NCBI GenBank assembly: GCA_947846985.1
Contig: CANTUZ010000026.1
Location: 56,526,730 to 56,590,729, forward strand
DNA: 64,000 nt
DNA from: Fratercula arctica
Lineage: Eukaryota; Chordata; Aves; Charadriiformes; Alcidae
Direction: 5' to 3'
Of this stretch, positions 46,971 through 59,400 are shown piece after piece. Made by a program: the position numbers and the translations under genes. Under the pieces are notes generated by a model. That model had not been told where the DNA came from and ran no database searches. It saw nothing but the letters and a program-made list of their open reading frames with translations. Position 1 is the first letter of the stretch. Each line of letters begins with the position of its first letter.

Positions 46971-49900
46971 TTGACTCTGTCTGGCTGTAGAGGGCATTAG
47001 TTATTTAGAAAATTTCAAAAAGAAATAAGGCTTTCCCACTACAGGAGATAATGACAAGGCCTCTGAATACACTCTGTACCCAATAGCGCTCGCCCCCCGC
47101 CCTTGCAGGGGAATGGATCATTTAGCTGAAAAGGTTTCAAATGGAGATGTTTAAAACAGGCTTTTAAACTCTACTACAATTCTACTGTATGATAATAGTC
47201 CATTGTATGCATAAATTCCTTAATCTTCAGAAATGGTCTCGTGGCCATTACATCAGCCTATTGAATATTTTTTAAATTGGCTCAAGTTTGGAGTACAGGC
47301 TTCAGACAAGAGTCTAGAAGAGATACTTCTGGAAGGATCACTAAACAAAATTTGTTGCACGTTAGGATGAAACTATACTTTTAATCTTATCCGGGATGGA
47401 ATGCAACAGATTTGTGGCATTCACACCAGATTACTGTAGTTTTGAGGCGAAAACATATAGAAATACAGTGATTGATATATAACGTCACCACACAGAAAAA
47501 AGTGGCATTACTGGTGATATTTTTGAATTTTGAGTTGATGTAAAAACCTGGTTCTTCCTTAAAGACCGTTAGAGTTAGGTGCAGATTAGGTTAGGAAAAC
47601 TTTTGCATTTGCAAAAAGAAGTTCAAGATTTTCCTGTATTTTGCATGCTGCCTCTGAAAGGCTGGTGGGTTAAAAGCCATGTGGGCATCTCAGCAGCTAC
47701 AGGATTTTGTGTCGTTGCTCACACATGCTCCTTGGTCTCTTGCTGTGGCATCATATTTTTCTTGTTCAGCATTTCCCTCCTAAATAATCAAACTGACAAC
47801 AGCAGACTGCCAGCAAGTTTGCTTTCTTTGATGACCATAGCTGGTGTTGAATGAGGGACAACTGAAGAATGTTTTAAACCACCACTAACTTGGGCCATCA
47901 GCACATATTCTTACATTTGCATCTGCTTGCTTTCCCCTTTCTCTTTCAGTTGATACTCCTTTGTTGTGCTAGAATGAGGATTAAATGGAGGGTAGGTGTC
48001 AGTTTAATAGACAAAGTTTCTTTAAGACAAATAGCTAGGAAATGTCTGTGACATTTTTAATGTAACATTTTCCATATTCTTGATGTGTTTCTGTCACCTT
48101 GCAGAAAGAGGTGGCATTCATTCAGGTAATTCCCTTTCTGTCAAACCCAGGTTAGGTTTCCAGAATCAAGTACTACATGAATGTAGAGTGTATACAGACA
48201 AATGCCTGCAAGTTCATAGTAATTTCATCCTTGTGTATATATACACAAATCCATGGAAAACTGGACATAATCCTGTCCAAATGTGTTGATAATTATGGTT
48301 ATAAAACATTCAGAACCACAGAGCAAGAGTATATTGGTAACTTGAAGCTGAAATTATCTAAGAGTATATAGCATCATTAAAAGGTACCTAGGTGGAGAAA
48401 AAATCAGCCATGCTTGTCTTTCCTTGATTGATGCTAGGATAAGGTTTACACAGCTAATTATCTTGTCTAAATAATGGCTAGTTTTAGTGTCACATTTTAT
48501 TTTTCCAGCAGATGAGGATTTATTAGGCGATGGAAATTCTATTAACAGGAAATGAGTCCAATTTGGCTTTGCAAAATACAGCATGGGCCAAGTCTAGGCT
48601 TACAAGCATCATTTATTAATCATTTCATAGCATTTTAGTGTAGGGAGGGTAAGTTCTGAAGTTTTGCAAGCATCCTTCTTTACATTTACATATTAATTTT
48701 ATTCCTCAAACAAATCTTTGTAATTACTTTGGGGTAGGCTAAAGAGAGCTCCAGAATAATCATGTTGAAAGATTTTGTGTGTGCTTCCAGTGTTTTAGTT
48801 TCTTTGTAAAAAAAAGACAGATATGATACAGATGTGAGCAGGACGTGAATGCTCTGGGGCATCCGTGCGACACTTTTCCTTTCTTTTTGTCAGCGATGAA
48901 ACCGGCATGGAAGTGACCTGTGAGGTTGGAGCTCTGCATTCCAGAAATGTTGCTCAGCTTAGTGCAGGCCAGTGCTGGGAACCTGTTTGTTCACACAATG
49001 GTCGTGTGCATGCACTAAACACCCATATGGCTCAGAGAAGCTGTTCAGACAAATTGAGCTGCCGCAGGAGATTCGCCTGATGAGTGACTGGATATTCGCT
49101 TTCATCAACTCCTGATCAATAGCAACTACACTTAACCCCTCACAATTTTAGAACCCTTCAGTGTTTGTGTAAAACCACTGCTATTTGATTTTATCCACAG
49201 CCTTTTTACTTAATCCAATAAAATAAGATTAGGAAACTCTACTGATTTAAAAGCAAATTTCTATGGGGGCAGAGCCTTAGTTGCAATCCTGTGAAGCTGA
49301 AGTTGCAGCATGCTTTATCCCAGGTTAAACATAGCAGGTCTGACTGCTCTCCCTCTTAGTGATGCTGTCTTGCAACTGTGGGCTTCGGAAGCATAGGGAA
49401 GTCATGCTGTACCATCTGTACTGTGGGGACATGATGCCATCTGACAGTATTTCACCCTCCCTCAAGGGTAGACACCTCAGACTGCTTTATGATGATGGAA
49501 GAGCAGAGCATGACTGGGGCCCGGATGAAGACAGGCATCATTTCATAAATCGAGATTAGTCCTTCGAGTCTTTTTGTAACTGACATTACAGTATGGCCTT
49601 AGTATCATTCTACATAGGTGAATAAATTGACAGTCAGGACTCTGTTTTCCTTAGGTTATTTATAAAAGCATTCAGCTGGTCTTATGCTAACTCTGGAAAC
49701 AGCAGACTCTTGCTTCAGTAATAGTACTGGTCAATGAAGTTTTGCTCCTGAATTCCAAAAATAGTATTTTATATTTACTTAATATAATTTATATTAATAA
49801 TTTAATTACTTAAAGTTGGTAAGGAAATAAGACACTGCTAGCTTCTTTCTTTTAGTTAAATCCTGAAGCTTGGGTACCGATACTGTCTTACTCATTCCCC

Positions 49901-52020
49901 TTCAGTTGATGTTTTGGTATTTGTTGGACTCAAATTTACCAGAGGGTGGAGGGATCAAAAAAGTGGGTGTAAAGGAGTGAACCAGAGCCATTTTATACAC
50001 ATAGATAGGATAAGATAAATGAAAATCGAGGCTTTATTCATTCTGCTGCTCACAGAAAAATTTGGGGGCATTTTCCTTGTTTTGAAGGCACAAAATTTGT
50101 CTTGCGAGGCTGACAACAAAAGCATTCATTTAAAAACTTGCCAGAATGCAAACTATTTGATTTGGCATTTTTATCTTGCATACGAGCAGACCGACATGCT
50201 GCAGTTTTTTATGCCAAAACCACATCCATTCTGGGCACCTATTTACTGTAGACGTAAAAATTTCTAAGTGTAACTGAGACTATTTACTGTCATCATGATT
50301 TGCATTTTTCCAAAAGGTTCCAAGCTTATTTTTGTATTTATTATATAAAATCCCAGACAATTAGATTTCCTGCTGGCTAAGTAGAACAAATGCAGTAGGT
50401 GCCAAGGATTATGACCAATGGCAGTGTGTGCTGTGCCAGTCACCTGCAACTTTGGAGAGACAGCAAGCGTAGCGCTCCACCCCTGCAGCTGAGTCTTACT
50501 GGTATGAAGCCTGACACATACAGATGAAGAACCCTTTCTGTCCCAAACTGAACAGTAAACCCAAAGCCCATTAATTGCAGAATACTCTATTTTAGACAAC
50601 TTTGTTTTTACAAGGTCAAAGAAAAAAAACCTCTTGATTCTTTCCTAGCATCTGAAGTTTTATAATTCAGGCTATAATTTTCAAAGGAAAATACCTTTTC
50701 TTTATATTTGCTCTGTTGAAACTTCTTCTGGAAACATGTCAGGTTACCCTTACTAGAGTCCTCTGGAAAAGGTGTCTTTGACAGTGCAGTAAGGCTGGTG
50801 GAGCAGCCACCACTGCTGGTGGAGGAGAGTCACATCACCATTTGATTTTTCTTCTGGTTCTTGCCTAGAAACAGCAGTTAAGAAACATTAAGTTTAGAGT
50901 CCACTGCAATGTTTTGTTCTTAGTGGTTACACTGGCTAAACTGTCTCTGTTAAAACAAAACTATGTAATATTAGTACTGAGAGATGCAGTGAGTGCACTA
51001 GGCTCTTTTCTTACTGAACATCCTGAAACACGCTTATCAGTTGCAGTGTAGTCCTGCTCACACTTAAGTTGTTTAAACTTGTGCCATTACATTGTTGTAA
51101 TGTAGTTAGCTGTAGTTAGTAGAACTACAGGTAAGCTGTGCCTGAACAGAAACTGAACAAAACCAGTTTGGCTTTATGTAAAAGGGACTTGATTTTCCCA
51201 GTGTGAATTTTGATGTCAAGTGTCACATCTGCTGATAGTCTCCATGCAGACTCCCTTTTGCTTCTGGTTTTTGCCTTTCAGTCCTAAAATGCGTTGTAAA
51301 GGTCCCATTAAGACAGAAGTTTGTAGGAAGCACTGTTGTTAGTGTTGTTATAAATAGGTGACTTCAGGACTCCCATATGGCACTCTTCAACAACACTAAA
51401 CTTACTTAAACTCTCCCAAAGAAATCACAAACCCATCAACATCTTTCATAAATCAGTTTACTGTTGCAGGAAGGACTCAGGACAATGTGCATACTTTTAA
51501 TGTTACCAAGTTAAATCGTTTTGGTTGCAGCTTCTTATTCATTGCAGAAGGCATTATATTAATATTCTGATTAGGTACAGATTATTTTTTTGATGGAATA
51601 ATTTTGAGTAAGTAGAATATGTCAAGCACTGCAGAAAGATTACTGAGGTTCAAAGCACAGCACTTCGCATTTTGTTAATATCATGTAATTCTTACTGGCA
51701 TCTATGCAGTTGAAACAGCATAATGCATTTATGTCAGCATTTGTGTTAGGGAATTTAAATGGAGCACTTCAGCAAGAAAACATAGGGTGTTTTTTTTAAA
51801 TGAAACTACACTTTCTGAGCTACCTGGTGTTTCTGGCCTGCTGCATAATAAACCATTTTTTTGATTAATGTGTTGATACTGTGAATATAAAAATCCTGGG
51901 AAAACGGTTTTGATTCTCTGTATTTTAGAACTGCGACTGAAGTATCAGATTTATCTTAACACTAAATTTCATGAGATATAACTTGCCCCCCCCCCCCCCA
52001 ATTTATTTTTGCCTTAACAG
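46674..52020 (+). other. C5orf63 intron 1 (inferred)
   Basis: AT-rich non-coding DNA runs between the CpG-island donor and the first coding exon. I see no recognisable repeat or exon in it beyond short homopolymers. Small open frames, for example at 49359-49559, have no recognisable family and lack convincing splice sites. Confidence 0.4.
51986..51999 (+). repeat. C14 run upstream of the C5orf63 exon acceptor
   Basis: Fourteen C, 21 bases before the AG at 52019-52020. Confidence 0.9.
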
Positions 52021-52141
52021 GACAATGGTGCTTTGTTTTCTGAGCAGAACATTGCAACTAGCAAGACATTCATCCAGTCCACTGGGGAGACAACTCTGTT
52101 CAGCCAGCGCAAATAAGCCAGTGTTGACTTTATTCACCAAG
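52021..52141 (+). CDS. C5orf63: C5orf63 first coding exon
   Basis: The acceptor TTTGCCTTAACAG ends at 52020 and the donor GTAAAAG starts at 52142. The first four bases are 5' UTR and the ATG is at 52025. The exon encodes MVLCFLSRTLQ through to PVLTLFTK: the presequence-like N terminus and first beta-strand. A run of 14 C (51986-51999) lies about 20 bases upstream of the acceptor and forms part of its pyrimidine tract. Confidence 0.9.
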
Positions 52142-55096
52142 GTAAAAGTTGTTTACAGAATAAAGCTAGGCAAGACTGCATATTTATCAGCTTTGATATA
52201 CATGATCCCAGATGAAGTGGCTTGGCCATGCTTTTTGTCCCCTTCAAATATGTGTAATATTGAGCATTTTACTTTGAGGGTGCCTTTTACATCAGGCTTT
52301 ACAGCACAGTCCTGCTCTCATTGTAGCAAGCAAGTATTTACAACCAGCAAATGAAAATTTCAAAATAGTTGTGTCTCAGTGATGCTGTGGTCCATTTACT
52401 AGTTGAAAATTGTTCTCTAACTGCCAGTATTTCATCCTGGAAATGGAGAACAAAGATGTACGTAATCTGCTCAGGACAAGCATCAACAGTCAAAGTAGGC
52501 TCTTCAAAGCACGCATGCTTAATTTCAGCACTGCCTGTGAGACTGAAAATACATCCAAGTAGTGTTGGTAGCACACGAGGAAAAAGTAGATTGTGCTTTA
52601 CCCTCTTTTTGCTCTATTGGCTGTGTCATGCTTACAGGAATAAAACACAGGCAAAGTTTTGTCAGTGGCATGAACAAATCGGATTCTTAAGCATATTTAG
52701 AAAACATGATGAGCAGGAATGGTCTGTTGTGAACTGTCAACTTCCATGAACTGTCATTAAGAGCCCATATTATATGCAGAGGTCTTCTGTACTTTTAGAC
52801 AGGATGGCACACAGTGGGCTATGCTGCGTGTATATGGTTGATGTAGCCTTCAAGAGGGGAATAACTAGAAATGCAAAGCACTGAGAATGTTGACATCAGT
52901 ATGGCAGTATTTGTTGGAGACGGATGCTATTAAAATAATTTCCTCCTCCTGCACAATGTTTGTTCATTCCATCCTTATCCATAAAGGAGTGTTTAAACTG
53001 TGTAACATATGAAGAGGTTAAAAAATAAAAGGTCACCATCTGTTTATTAATCACACCAATGCATGCTATACTGTAAAGTTACAGCTCTCTCCCCCCCTTC
53101 CTGATTCAGCATCAGCTCTTTGAAAATCCAAATGTGATAAAGATAGGGAATAATGAGCTTACCTTTGGGTTAATAATTGGAAAAAAGCTCTTCGTATGAT
53201 TCTTCTGTCTTAAAATTTCTAATAGTAAGACACTGTATGAAATCAAATTTTCTAATAGCAGAGTTCAAGTAGTTCTCTGAAGTGGCCTCTTGTTGAATGT
53301 GGTTTTGACTTAAAATGTTTTTCATGTCTGATACCATTGGCAATTGCAAAGCAAAATGCAGACTCACTTCTTCAGGTACACACTGCTATAATGATAATGA
53401 TGCATGATCAGCAGAAGTTAGCTGTATAACTGTAGTGGAAGATATGGGCGTTTTCAAAAATGAGAGGTTTTCTTTGACCCCATCACAGATCAAAGCTGTT
53501 GGCCAGTTCTCCCTGCTGGAAGTTATGATCCTGCCAGCTCTGCAGGTTGGAGGATCACGCTTAATTCCTTTCAGGCAAAGTCAGACAAGTTATCTTAAAT
53601 CACCTTCTTTTGCTATTTGAACTGACCCAAGTGACTCAATCTGAAACACATTAGAAATTACTCATGTGACTTCCTCATTCCCCTTCTATCAAGGGAAATT
53701 CTTCTATCAAGAGTGGTAGCTGCAGTTGTTTTCAGCTGGTGATGGCAATGCTTTGAATATTCATTGCTGGTGACCAAAAGAAGGGGTCTGTGCCTGACCT
53801 TCCAAACCATGCCCTTGAATCAGCCTTTAGAAGAGACATTGAAAACTGTTAATTTGCACCATGAGAAAAATAATAGCAAATCAGAAATAATTAAATTCTG
53901 TGGGTGAGTAGTTTATTTTCATTTCATCCATGCTGCACTGATAAAGATTTAGAAAGCAGTGAGACAGGGTGGTATGGGAACCCACATTTACAGTAATGAT
54001 CACTGCTGTCTTTGTATGTTACTTTACAGTACAAATGATATGTGTGTTTTACTGTATGTTTTAAATTGGTCTGAATATTTTCCTTTAGAAACCATGCCCA
54101 CTATGTGATGAAGCAAAAGAAGTCCTTGAGCCCCATAAGAGAAGGGTAATGTATTGCAATACTGTATACATTTTCTATATAGAAAGAACGGTTAATCAGG
54201 ATTCTTTCTTTGTAAAAGAAGATTGCTTGGATTTATTTGCATCCGTTATTCTTTCATGGGTGACCTCTTCAAAACAATTTCAGCACTGATTTCCATAAAA
54301 CTCATTATCCCAAAGCATTTTGCGACAATGCTACTCAAATAAGTACTGGCAAACTAAACCAATATATACCTTGTCGCAATAGTTTTTAAAACCACTGCTT
54401 TTGTAAATGCTACTGCCTTGTCTGATAGAGGAGTTTGCAACTTTTATGAGCCAGGTAATGGTATCATTTGGGAATGATGTTAGCAAGTGGGGCTTCAAAT
54501 ATTTGAACTATATGTGATTGCAGTGTTTGCTGTTCTTCAGCCAGGTTTTGATCTGTTTCTTGAAGGAAGAAACTTAACAGAAGCATTAAGAGGTGTTGCA
54601 CTCTGCAGCCTAACAGGCAGCTGTTGTGTTGCAGGCTGCATATTTGTTGTGGTTGGTCCTCACAGGAGAGTGGTTCTACACAGAGGATCAAGAATATTGT
54701 CCTGGACTGGAGAGAGTCATTTGTGGACATGCAGCCAAGGATTGTGGCCACATACATTTGGCACCCACAAAATGGGCAGTTGTCTAGAACAGGGAAGAAT
54801 AAATCCAAAAGCACCGAGAAAACAGGCTTGCATTTCTGAAAAAAATATTGATCAAAAGACAAGCAGGTATTGTTTTTCAGTGTCCACTAGGTACTAACAT
54901 ATTTGTTTTCTGTCAGTTTATTTTACAGGAGGTGGATATTACCCTTCCAGAGAACTCAGCATGGTATGATAAATACAAATACGACATACCTGTTTTTCAT
55001 TTAAATGGGAAGTTCCTAATGAAGCATCAAGTAGACATTCAAAAGTTTGAAGATGAGCTTACAAAGCTGGAGTTGCAAAATGATGGAAACCACTGA
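52025..55096 (+). CDS. C5orf63: C5orf63 homologue, glutaredoxin-like protein (three coding exons, 117 aa)
   Basis: Joined coding parts are 52025-52141, 54089-54145 and 54917-55096 (39, 19 and 59 codons plus stop). Both introns are phase 0 with GT-AG borders. The protein has an N-terminal stretch of about 28 residues rich in Arg, Ser and Leu with no acidic residue, which resembles a mitochondrial targeting sequence. A beta-strand follows (PVLTLFTK), then the CPLC redox motif at residues 42-45, and DIPVFHLNG, which carries the conserved Pro of the thioredoxin fold. The order and the phrases CPLCDEAKEVL and FILQEVDITLPENS match the human C5orf63 product as I remember it. Known: the family is glutaredoxin-like (DUF836 type) and poorly characterised biochemically. 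Inferred: a thiol-redox protein, possibly mitochondrial. The ATG at 52025 is the first in the exon, 4 bases after the acceptor. The frame is intact, so I consider it a functional gene. Confidence 0.93.
52142..54088 (+). other. C5orf63 intron between the first and second coding exons
   Basis: This 1,947-base intron has clear GT and AG ends. Its content looks unique and AT-rich. The frame at 52369-52749 has no recognisable domain and is taken as chance. Confidence 0.8.
54089..54145 (+). CDS. C5orf63: C5orf63 second coding exon with CPLC redox motif
   Basis: This 57-base exon lies between the acceptor TATTTTCCTTTAG (ending 54088) and the donor GTAATG (54146). It encodes KPCPLCDEAKEVLEPHKRR. Both cysteines of the CxxC are present, so dithiol chemistry is possible. 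The exon is 19 codons exactly, so skipping it would keep the frame but remove the active site. Confidence 0.92.
54146..54916 (+). other. C5orf63 intron between the second and third coding exons
   Basis: This 771-base intron runs from GTAATG to TGTCAG. Open frames of 130-136 aa lie on both strands across 54464-54897, without any recognised domain. They overlap each other and look like chance openness. Confidence 0.75.
54917..55096 (+). CDS. C5orf63: C5orf63 last coding exon and stop
   Basis: The exon starts after TTTTCTGTCAG (AG at 54915-54916) with FILQEVDITLPENS, which fits the human protein. A second AG 12 bases later (54927-54928) would drop four residues (FILQ) in frame, so a NAGN12NAG-type alternative is possible. 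It encodes the conserved DIPVFHLNG segment and an acidic, amphipathic C-terminal helix, then stops with TGA at 55094-55096. Confidence 0.92.
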   Translation, partial: FILQEVDITLPENSAWYDKYKYDIPVFHLNGKFLMKHQVDIQKFEDELTKLELQNDGNH

Positions 55097-55350
55097 AGAA
55101 AATGCAGCCACTCTGGTATGGATCTGAAAGGACTGTGCATCATGAACTGTGGGAAAAAGCAGTATTTGTTATCTGGCCTTGTGTTTCTTAGAATGTATGG
55201 TACCAGCATCCTAAAAAACTTGAGTGACTTCTATTCTATTTTGTATTAATCATACAGCCCAGCTGCACCAGTAGCAACCTTTTCTGTACCATTCACTTGG
55301 TGCTGTCCTAGGCTGGCTTTTTTGACAGAATAAATGCTGCTCCATAACAG
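55097..55350 (+). other. C5orf63: C5orf63 3' UTR with poly(A) signal
   Basis: The first canonical AATAAA after the stop is at 55329-55334, giving a UTR of about 250 bases. Cleavage would be expected 10-30 bases later. The end is inferred; no transcript data are available. An ERV LTR begins about 25-40 bases beyond this point. Confidence 0.65.
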
Positions 55351-55375
55351 CAGATGAAATGAAATGTGTTTATAT

Positions 55376-56466
55376 TGGACTTGCGTGGACAGGTTTTGGT
55401 AGCAGGTGAGGGGGTGGGTGCTACAGGGGTGGCTCCTGTGAAGAGGTGGTAGAAGCTTCCCCCGTGTCTGACAGAGCCAATGCCAGCCCACTCCAAGACA
55501 GACCCACTGCTGGCCAAAGCTCAGACAATCAGCAATGGCCATAGCGCCTCTGTGATAACATATTTAAGAAGGGGTGGAGGGGGGAAAACATGGGCAAACA
55601 GAGAAAGCAGTGAGAACATGTGAGTGAAACAACTCTGCAGACACCAAGGTCAGTGAAGAAGGACGGGAAGGAGGTGCTCCAGCTGCTGGAGCACAGATTG
55701 CCCTGCAGCCCATGGTGAAGACCATGGTGAGGCAGGCTGTCCCCCTGCACCCCATGGAGGTTACTGGTGGAGCAGATATCCATCTGCAGCTTGTGGAGGA
55801 CCCCACACCGGAGCAGGTGGCTATGCTCGAAGGAGGCTGTGACCCTGTGGGAAGCCTACGCTAGAGCAGGTTTGCTGGCAGGACTTGTGGCCCACTGGGG
55901 GACCCACACTGGAGCAGTCTGTTCCTGAAGGACTGCACCCCATGGAAAGGACCCATGCTGGAGCAGTTCGTGAAGAACTCCAGCCATGCGAAGAACCGGC
56001 GTTGGAGAAGTTTGTGGAGGACTGTCTCCCGTGGGAAGGACCCCATGCCGGAGCCAGGGAAGAGTATGAGGAGTCCTCCTCTTGTGGAGGAAGAAGTTGC
56101 AGAGACAACATGTGATGAAAGGAGTGCAACCCCCATGCCCTGTCCTCATGCACTGCTGAGGGGGAGGAGATAGAGAAAATCAGGAGTAAAGGTAAGCCTG
56201 CGAAGAAGGAAGGGGTGGGAGGAAGGTGTTTTTAAGATTTGGTTTTACTTCTTATTATCCTACTCATTCGACTGGTAATAAATTCAGCTAATTTCCCCAG
56301 GTCGAGTCCGTTTTGCCCATGAGGGTAATTGGTGAGTGATTTCTCCCTGTCCTTATCTTGACCCATGCGCCTTTCGTTATATTTTCTCTCCCCTGTCCAG
56401 TTGAGGAGGGGAGTGATAGAGCAGCTTTGGTGGGCACCTCGTGTCCAGCCAGGGTCAACCCACCAC
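55376..56466 (+). mobile_element. ERV LTR (solo), about 1.1 kb, just 3' of C5orf63
   Basis: A long block with phrases I recognise from an LTR family common in many birds: GTGGCTCCTGTGAAGAGGTG, GCGCCTCTGTGATAACATAT, and near the right end GAGTGATAGAGCAGCTTTGG and CCAGGGTCAACCCACCA. An AATAAA at 56277-56282 sits in the expected poly(A) position for the plus orientation. TATTTAAG at about 55560 is a weak TATA-like site. No gag, pol or env follows, so it is a solo LTR. Both edges are approximate and no target duplication was found. The open frames in its middle come from its repeat structure and are not read as a viral gene. Confidence 0.75.
55760..56060 (+). repeat. Degenerate 41-53 bp tandem repeat inside the LTR
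   Basis: A core like CTGGAGCAG recurs at about 55767, 55808, 55861, 55909, 55958, 56001 and 56048, usually preceded by GGACCCACG-like bases. Spacings are 41, 53, 48, 49, 43 and 47. Units differ at many positions. Confidence 0.75.
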
Positions 56467-59400
56467 GGTGTTCCAAGATTGTTAGTACGTGTAAGCTGCA
56501 GGTCTGTAAGAAACTTCCTTGAAGAAGTGTAGGGGTCTATCCTAAGTTCTCATTTGAAATGGAGAAGAGGGCATTTACTGCAAATGAAGAGGACACTTGC
56601 TTAAAGACAGCACACTCTCACTGAAGGAGAGTCATATCTAAAGAACAATGATTATAATTTGATACAGCTTTTACTAACACGCGAACACTGAATAGTTTAT
56701 TTTTCTTCTAATGGGATGAACATATGTTGTGCTTGAGTCTATTTTATCTACTACAGCAAGATTTGAGCTCCTTAGTACTTGAGTTACTCCCAGACACAAG
56801 GAAAAATAACAATAGAGTGAATTATAATTGAGCCAAAAGAATTAAATAAGTAATGAAAACAGCATTTATTAACTCCAGATATGTCTCTCTGAATGCTACT
56901 AGTTTCAGAGTGTAAAATGAAAGTAAGAAACCCTAAGAATGTAATTAAAAAATTTCCTGGCCTAAGATAGGGGACTTCTCCCCTAGACTCCAGTTATGCT
57001 TTTTAAAAAAAATCGATGCTAATGTGTGATCTTTTCTCCTGCTTAGGGATGCTTATGGCATAATTCTCCGTCATTACAAATCCAGTGAGCAGAGAAAACG
57101 TGTTTCTCTGATATTATAGGAACAGTGCTTGGTCCTATGGATTAGAGTTCTTTTGTAATTGAGCCCAGTCATTATGCTTTCTGATGGAAAGGAATCACAT
57201 TTCAGTTCTGTCTGCAACACAACTGCAAATCCATTTATCATGTGGCAAGAATTCCATTTTATCAAGGGTTACTGCAATTCTGTTAGTGCATCGTTGGCAA
57301 TGTAGGGATGCGAGGTAGACAGAATGCCTAAGTTAAATATAGTTTCAGGAGGAGCAGAAAGATCGATTTCCTGGAAAAGTCAACTGTTTTAAGTTGAATA
57401 GTTTGCTGTAAGTACTGGAGAAAGTTGTTGGTATTTTTTATATACTTAATAGATCCTTTAACACAGAAACTAATCTGTACCTGCTGCATTTCTGTTCTTT
57501 CTACTATGGTGGTGCTCAGTCTTCTCTCATTATTAGGAATAGGGACACTTGACAAATGTGTCTTCACAGGGGGGAGAATACAGACACAATACCCAGTTAG
57601 AAGAGCAAACTGAAATTCATTAGGATTCATTATGGACGTCAGCTTTTGGAGTATGTTTCAATAAGAAGCCAGCTGATCTGCTATGGTTAAAGTGGGCGGT
57701 TCCTATATGGCTCCACCTTCAGTGTCTTCAGCATTTGACAGATCATTTGCAACTCAATTCTGATGTGTTCTGCAAGCTGAAAAAATTCTGGGCAGTGGGG
57801 GGTGAGAAATTAAAACTTCCAGTTCAGCAACTTGAGTCCACTCAGGAAGGGGTCTGAAAGTATCCAAGAGTTCCCAGGAGGGAGAGCTGCACCCTTTTTA
57901 TAGCAGAGAGCTTTAGGTAAGTTCAGCCACATCATCTGACTATACCCTGCAGTTGACAGGACTTCAGAAACTTCCGTCTCATAGTACTTCACCCTCCTCA
58001 AGAGGTCTGCAGAGAGAGAGTGACAACAGACACCATGGATTTACTACTAGTTTTGCAAGAACTAAAGAGAAGCTTAGAAGTTTAAGCATCTCCTTAAAAC
58101 TCTTTAAGGCTTTTAATCAGCAATTCTGTAGCTGTTCGATCCAAAACTTAAATTACAGCCAACTGTTACTTCTAAAGGAAAATACTCATCCTGACTTTAA
58201 GCAAGCAGTTTATTCTTGTTGTAGCCTTACTTTACTTTTAGGGCCTGCTGCTTTACCTTGATGTGGTCATTTATATTGTAGAGGAAGAGTAAGTTGAGGA
58301 GATTGTTAAAAAAAACAAGCTGAAACTCCTCAGGAGTAAGTGAATGGAATTGAGTAACGCAACAAAGCATTCAGTGTGATGCTTTCCTCAACACGAAAGA
58401 AAAAAAAAAGGCACAAAACTTGACATAGCAAGGTGCTTCTTGAATTGTATGTTGCAGCATAGCTTTGCCCTATCCACAGTGCTTTTCATCACCATTGACA
58501 GAAGAACAGGACCATAGAGACAAAAACTTCTACTTTCTGCAGTTCATAATGCTACAGTCAAACTTCTAAGCGTACCACAAGTTACTGTTAAATAATAGGT
58601 CTGAACTACCTCTGTATCAGCAAGCGTCATTTGCTTTCCTTCTATCATCTGAGATGGTTTCAGAGGGCCCAGGTTTTTCCTTACTGAGGTTTTGTAATAA
58701 GAAAGCTGGCATACAGCACTTTTCAAGCATAGTTCAAGTGCTTTTCTAAAATATAGCATTATTATCTCAAAGATATGGAGGACAGAGGTCATGTGGACTT
58801 GCCCCATTTCCCAATATACATCACTGACAGAGGCTGGAACAGCCATCAGAGAGCAGTTTGCCTTTGTTTTATTTTTAATAAGGTCTGTTTGGGGAAGGAA
58901 AAAAAGAAACGGAAGCTAAAAGCAAACAATCATATAGGAGATGATGAATCCCTTGTTCCTTATTCATTTAGACTGTGGAGGTTTTCTTCTATAGCCAGTG
59001 CCAGATATTTTTTCCCTCTTTATTTTTTAAAGCAAATGATAACAGGATTTTTATAATAGCTTTTGTCTCTGGCATATCCTGTATCAGTGAGATGGAGGTT
59101 TTCCATTCGTTCTGGCTGCGGGTGCTAGTATATAATATACAAAGAAGGGGTGGCTGCTTCTTCCAACTCTTCCAATGTACAATGAAACACAGCCCTGCAT
59201 TGTGCATGCCTCAATCCTATTTTCCTGGTCAACACAAGTAGTAGATTCAGGTGTGTGAGAAAGGTCATTGTAGACCCACGTGCAAGCAACAGGCCTGGAC
59301 TCCTGGGTCAATGTTCTGCGGTGTGGAAAGATCACTGACAGCCACTCCTCCAAACACCACCCTGTCCTTCCAAAACCACTGCCAAAACCTTCCAACGGTA

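Noticed and set aside
46262..46997. 242-aa plus-strand frame and overlapping minus-strand frames
   Set aside because: GC-driven openness across a CpG island; no domain; several frames and both strands open together.
49359..49559. 66-aa frame ending RHHFINRD in the C5orf63 intron
   Set aside because: Looks protein-like at first sight, but no family is recognised and no acceptor/donor pair of matching phase was found.
54464..54897. 130-136 aa frames on both strands inside a C5orf63 intron
   Set aside because: They overlap each other on opposite strands, have no recognised domain, and the exon structure of C5orf63 explains the region without them.
55856..56173. Frames of 72-110 aa on both strands in the LTR
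   Set aside because: They reflect the degenerate 41-53 bp repeat; no retroviral protein feature is visible.
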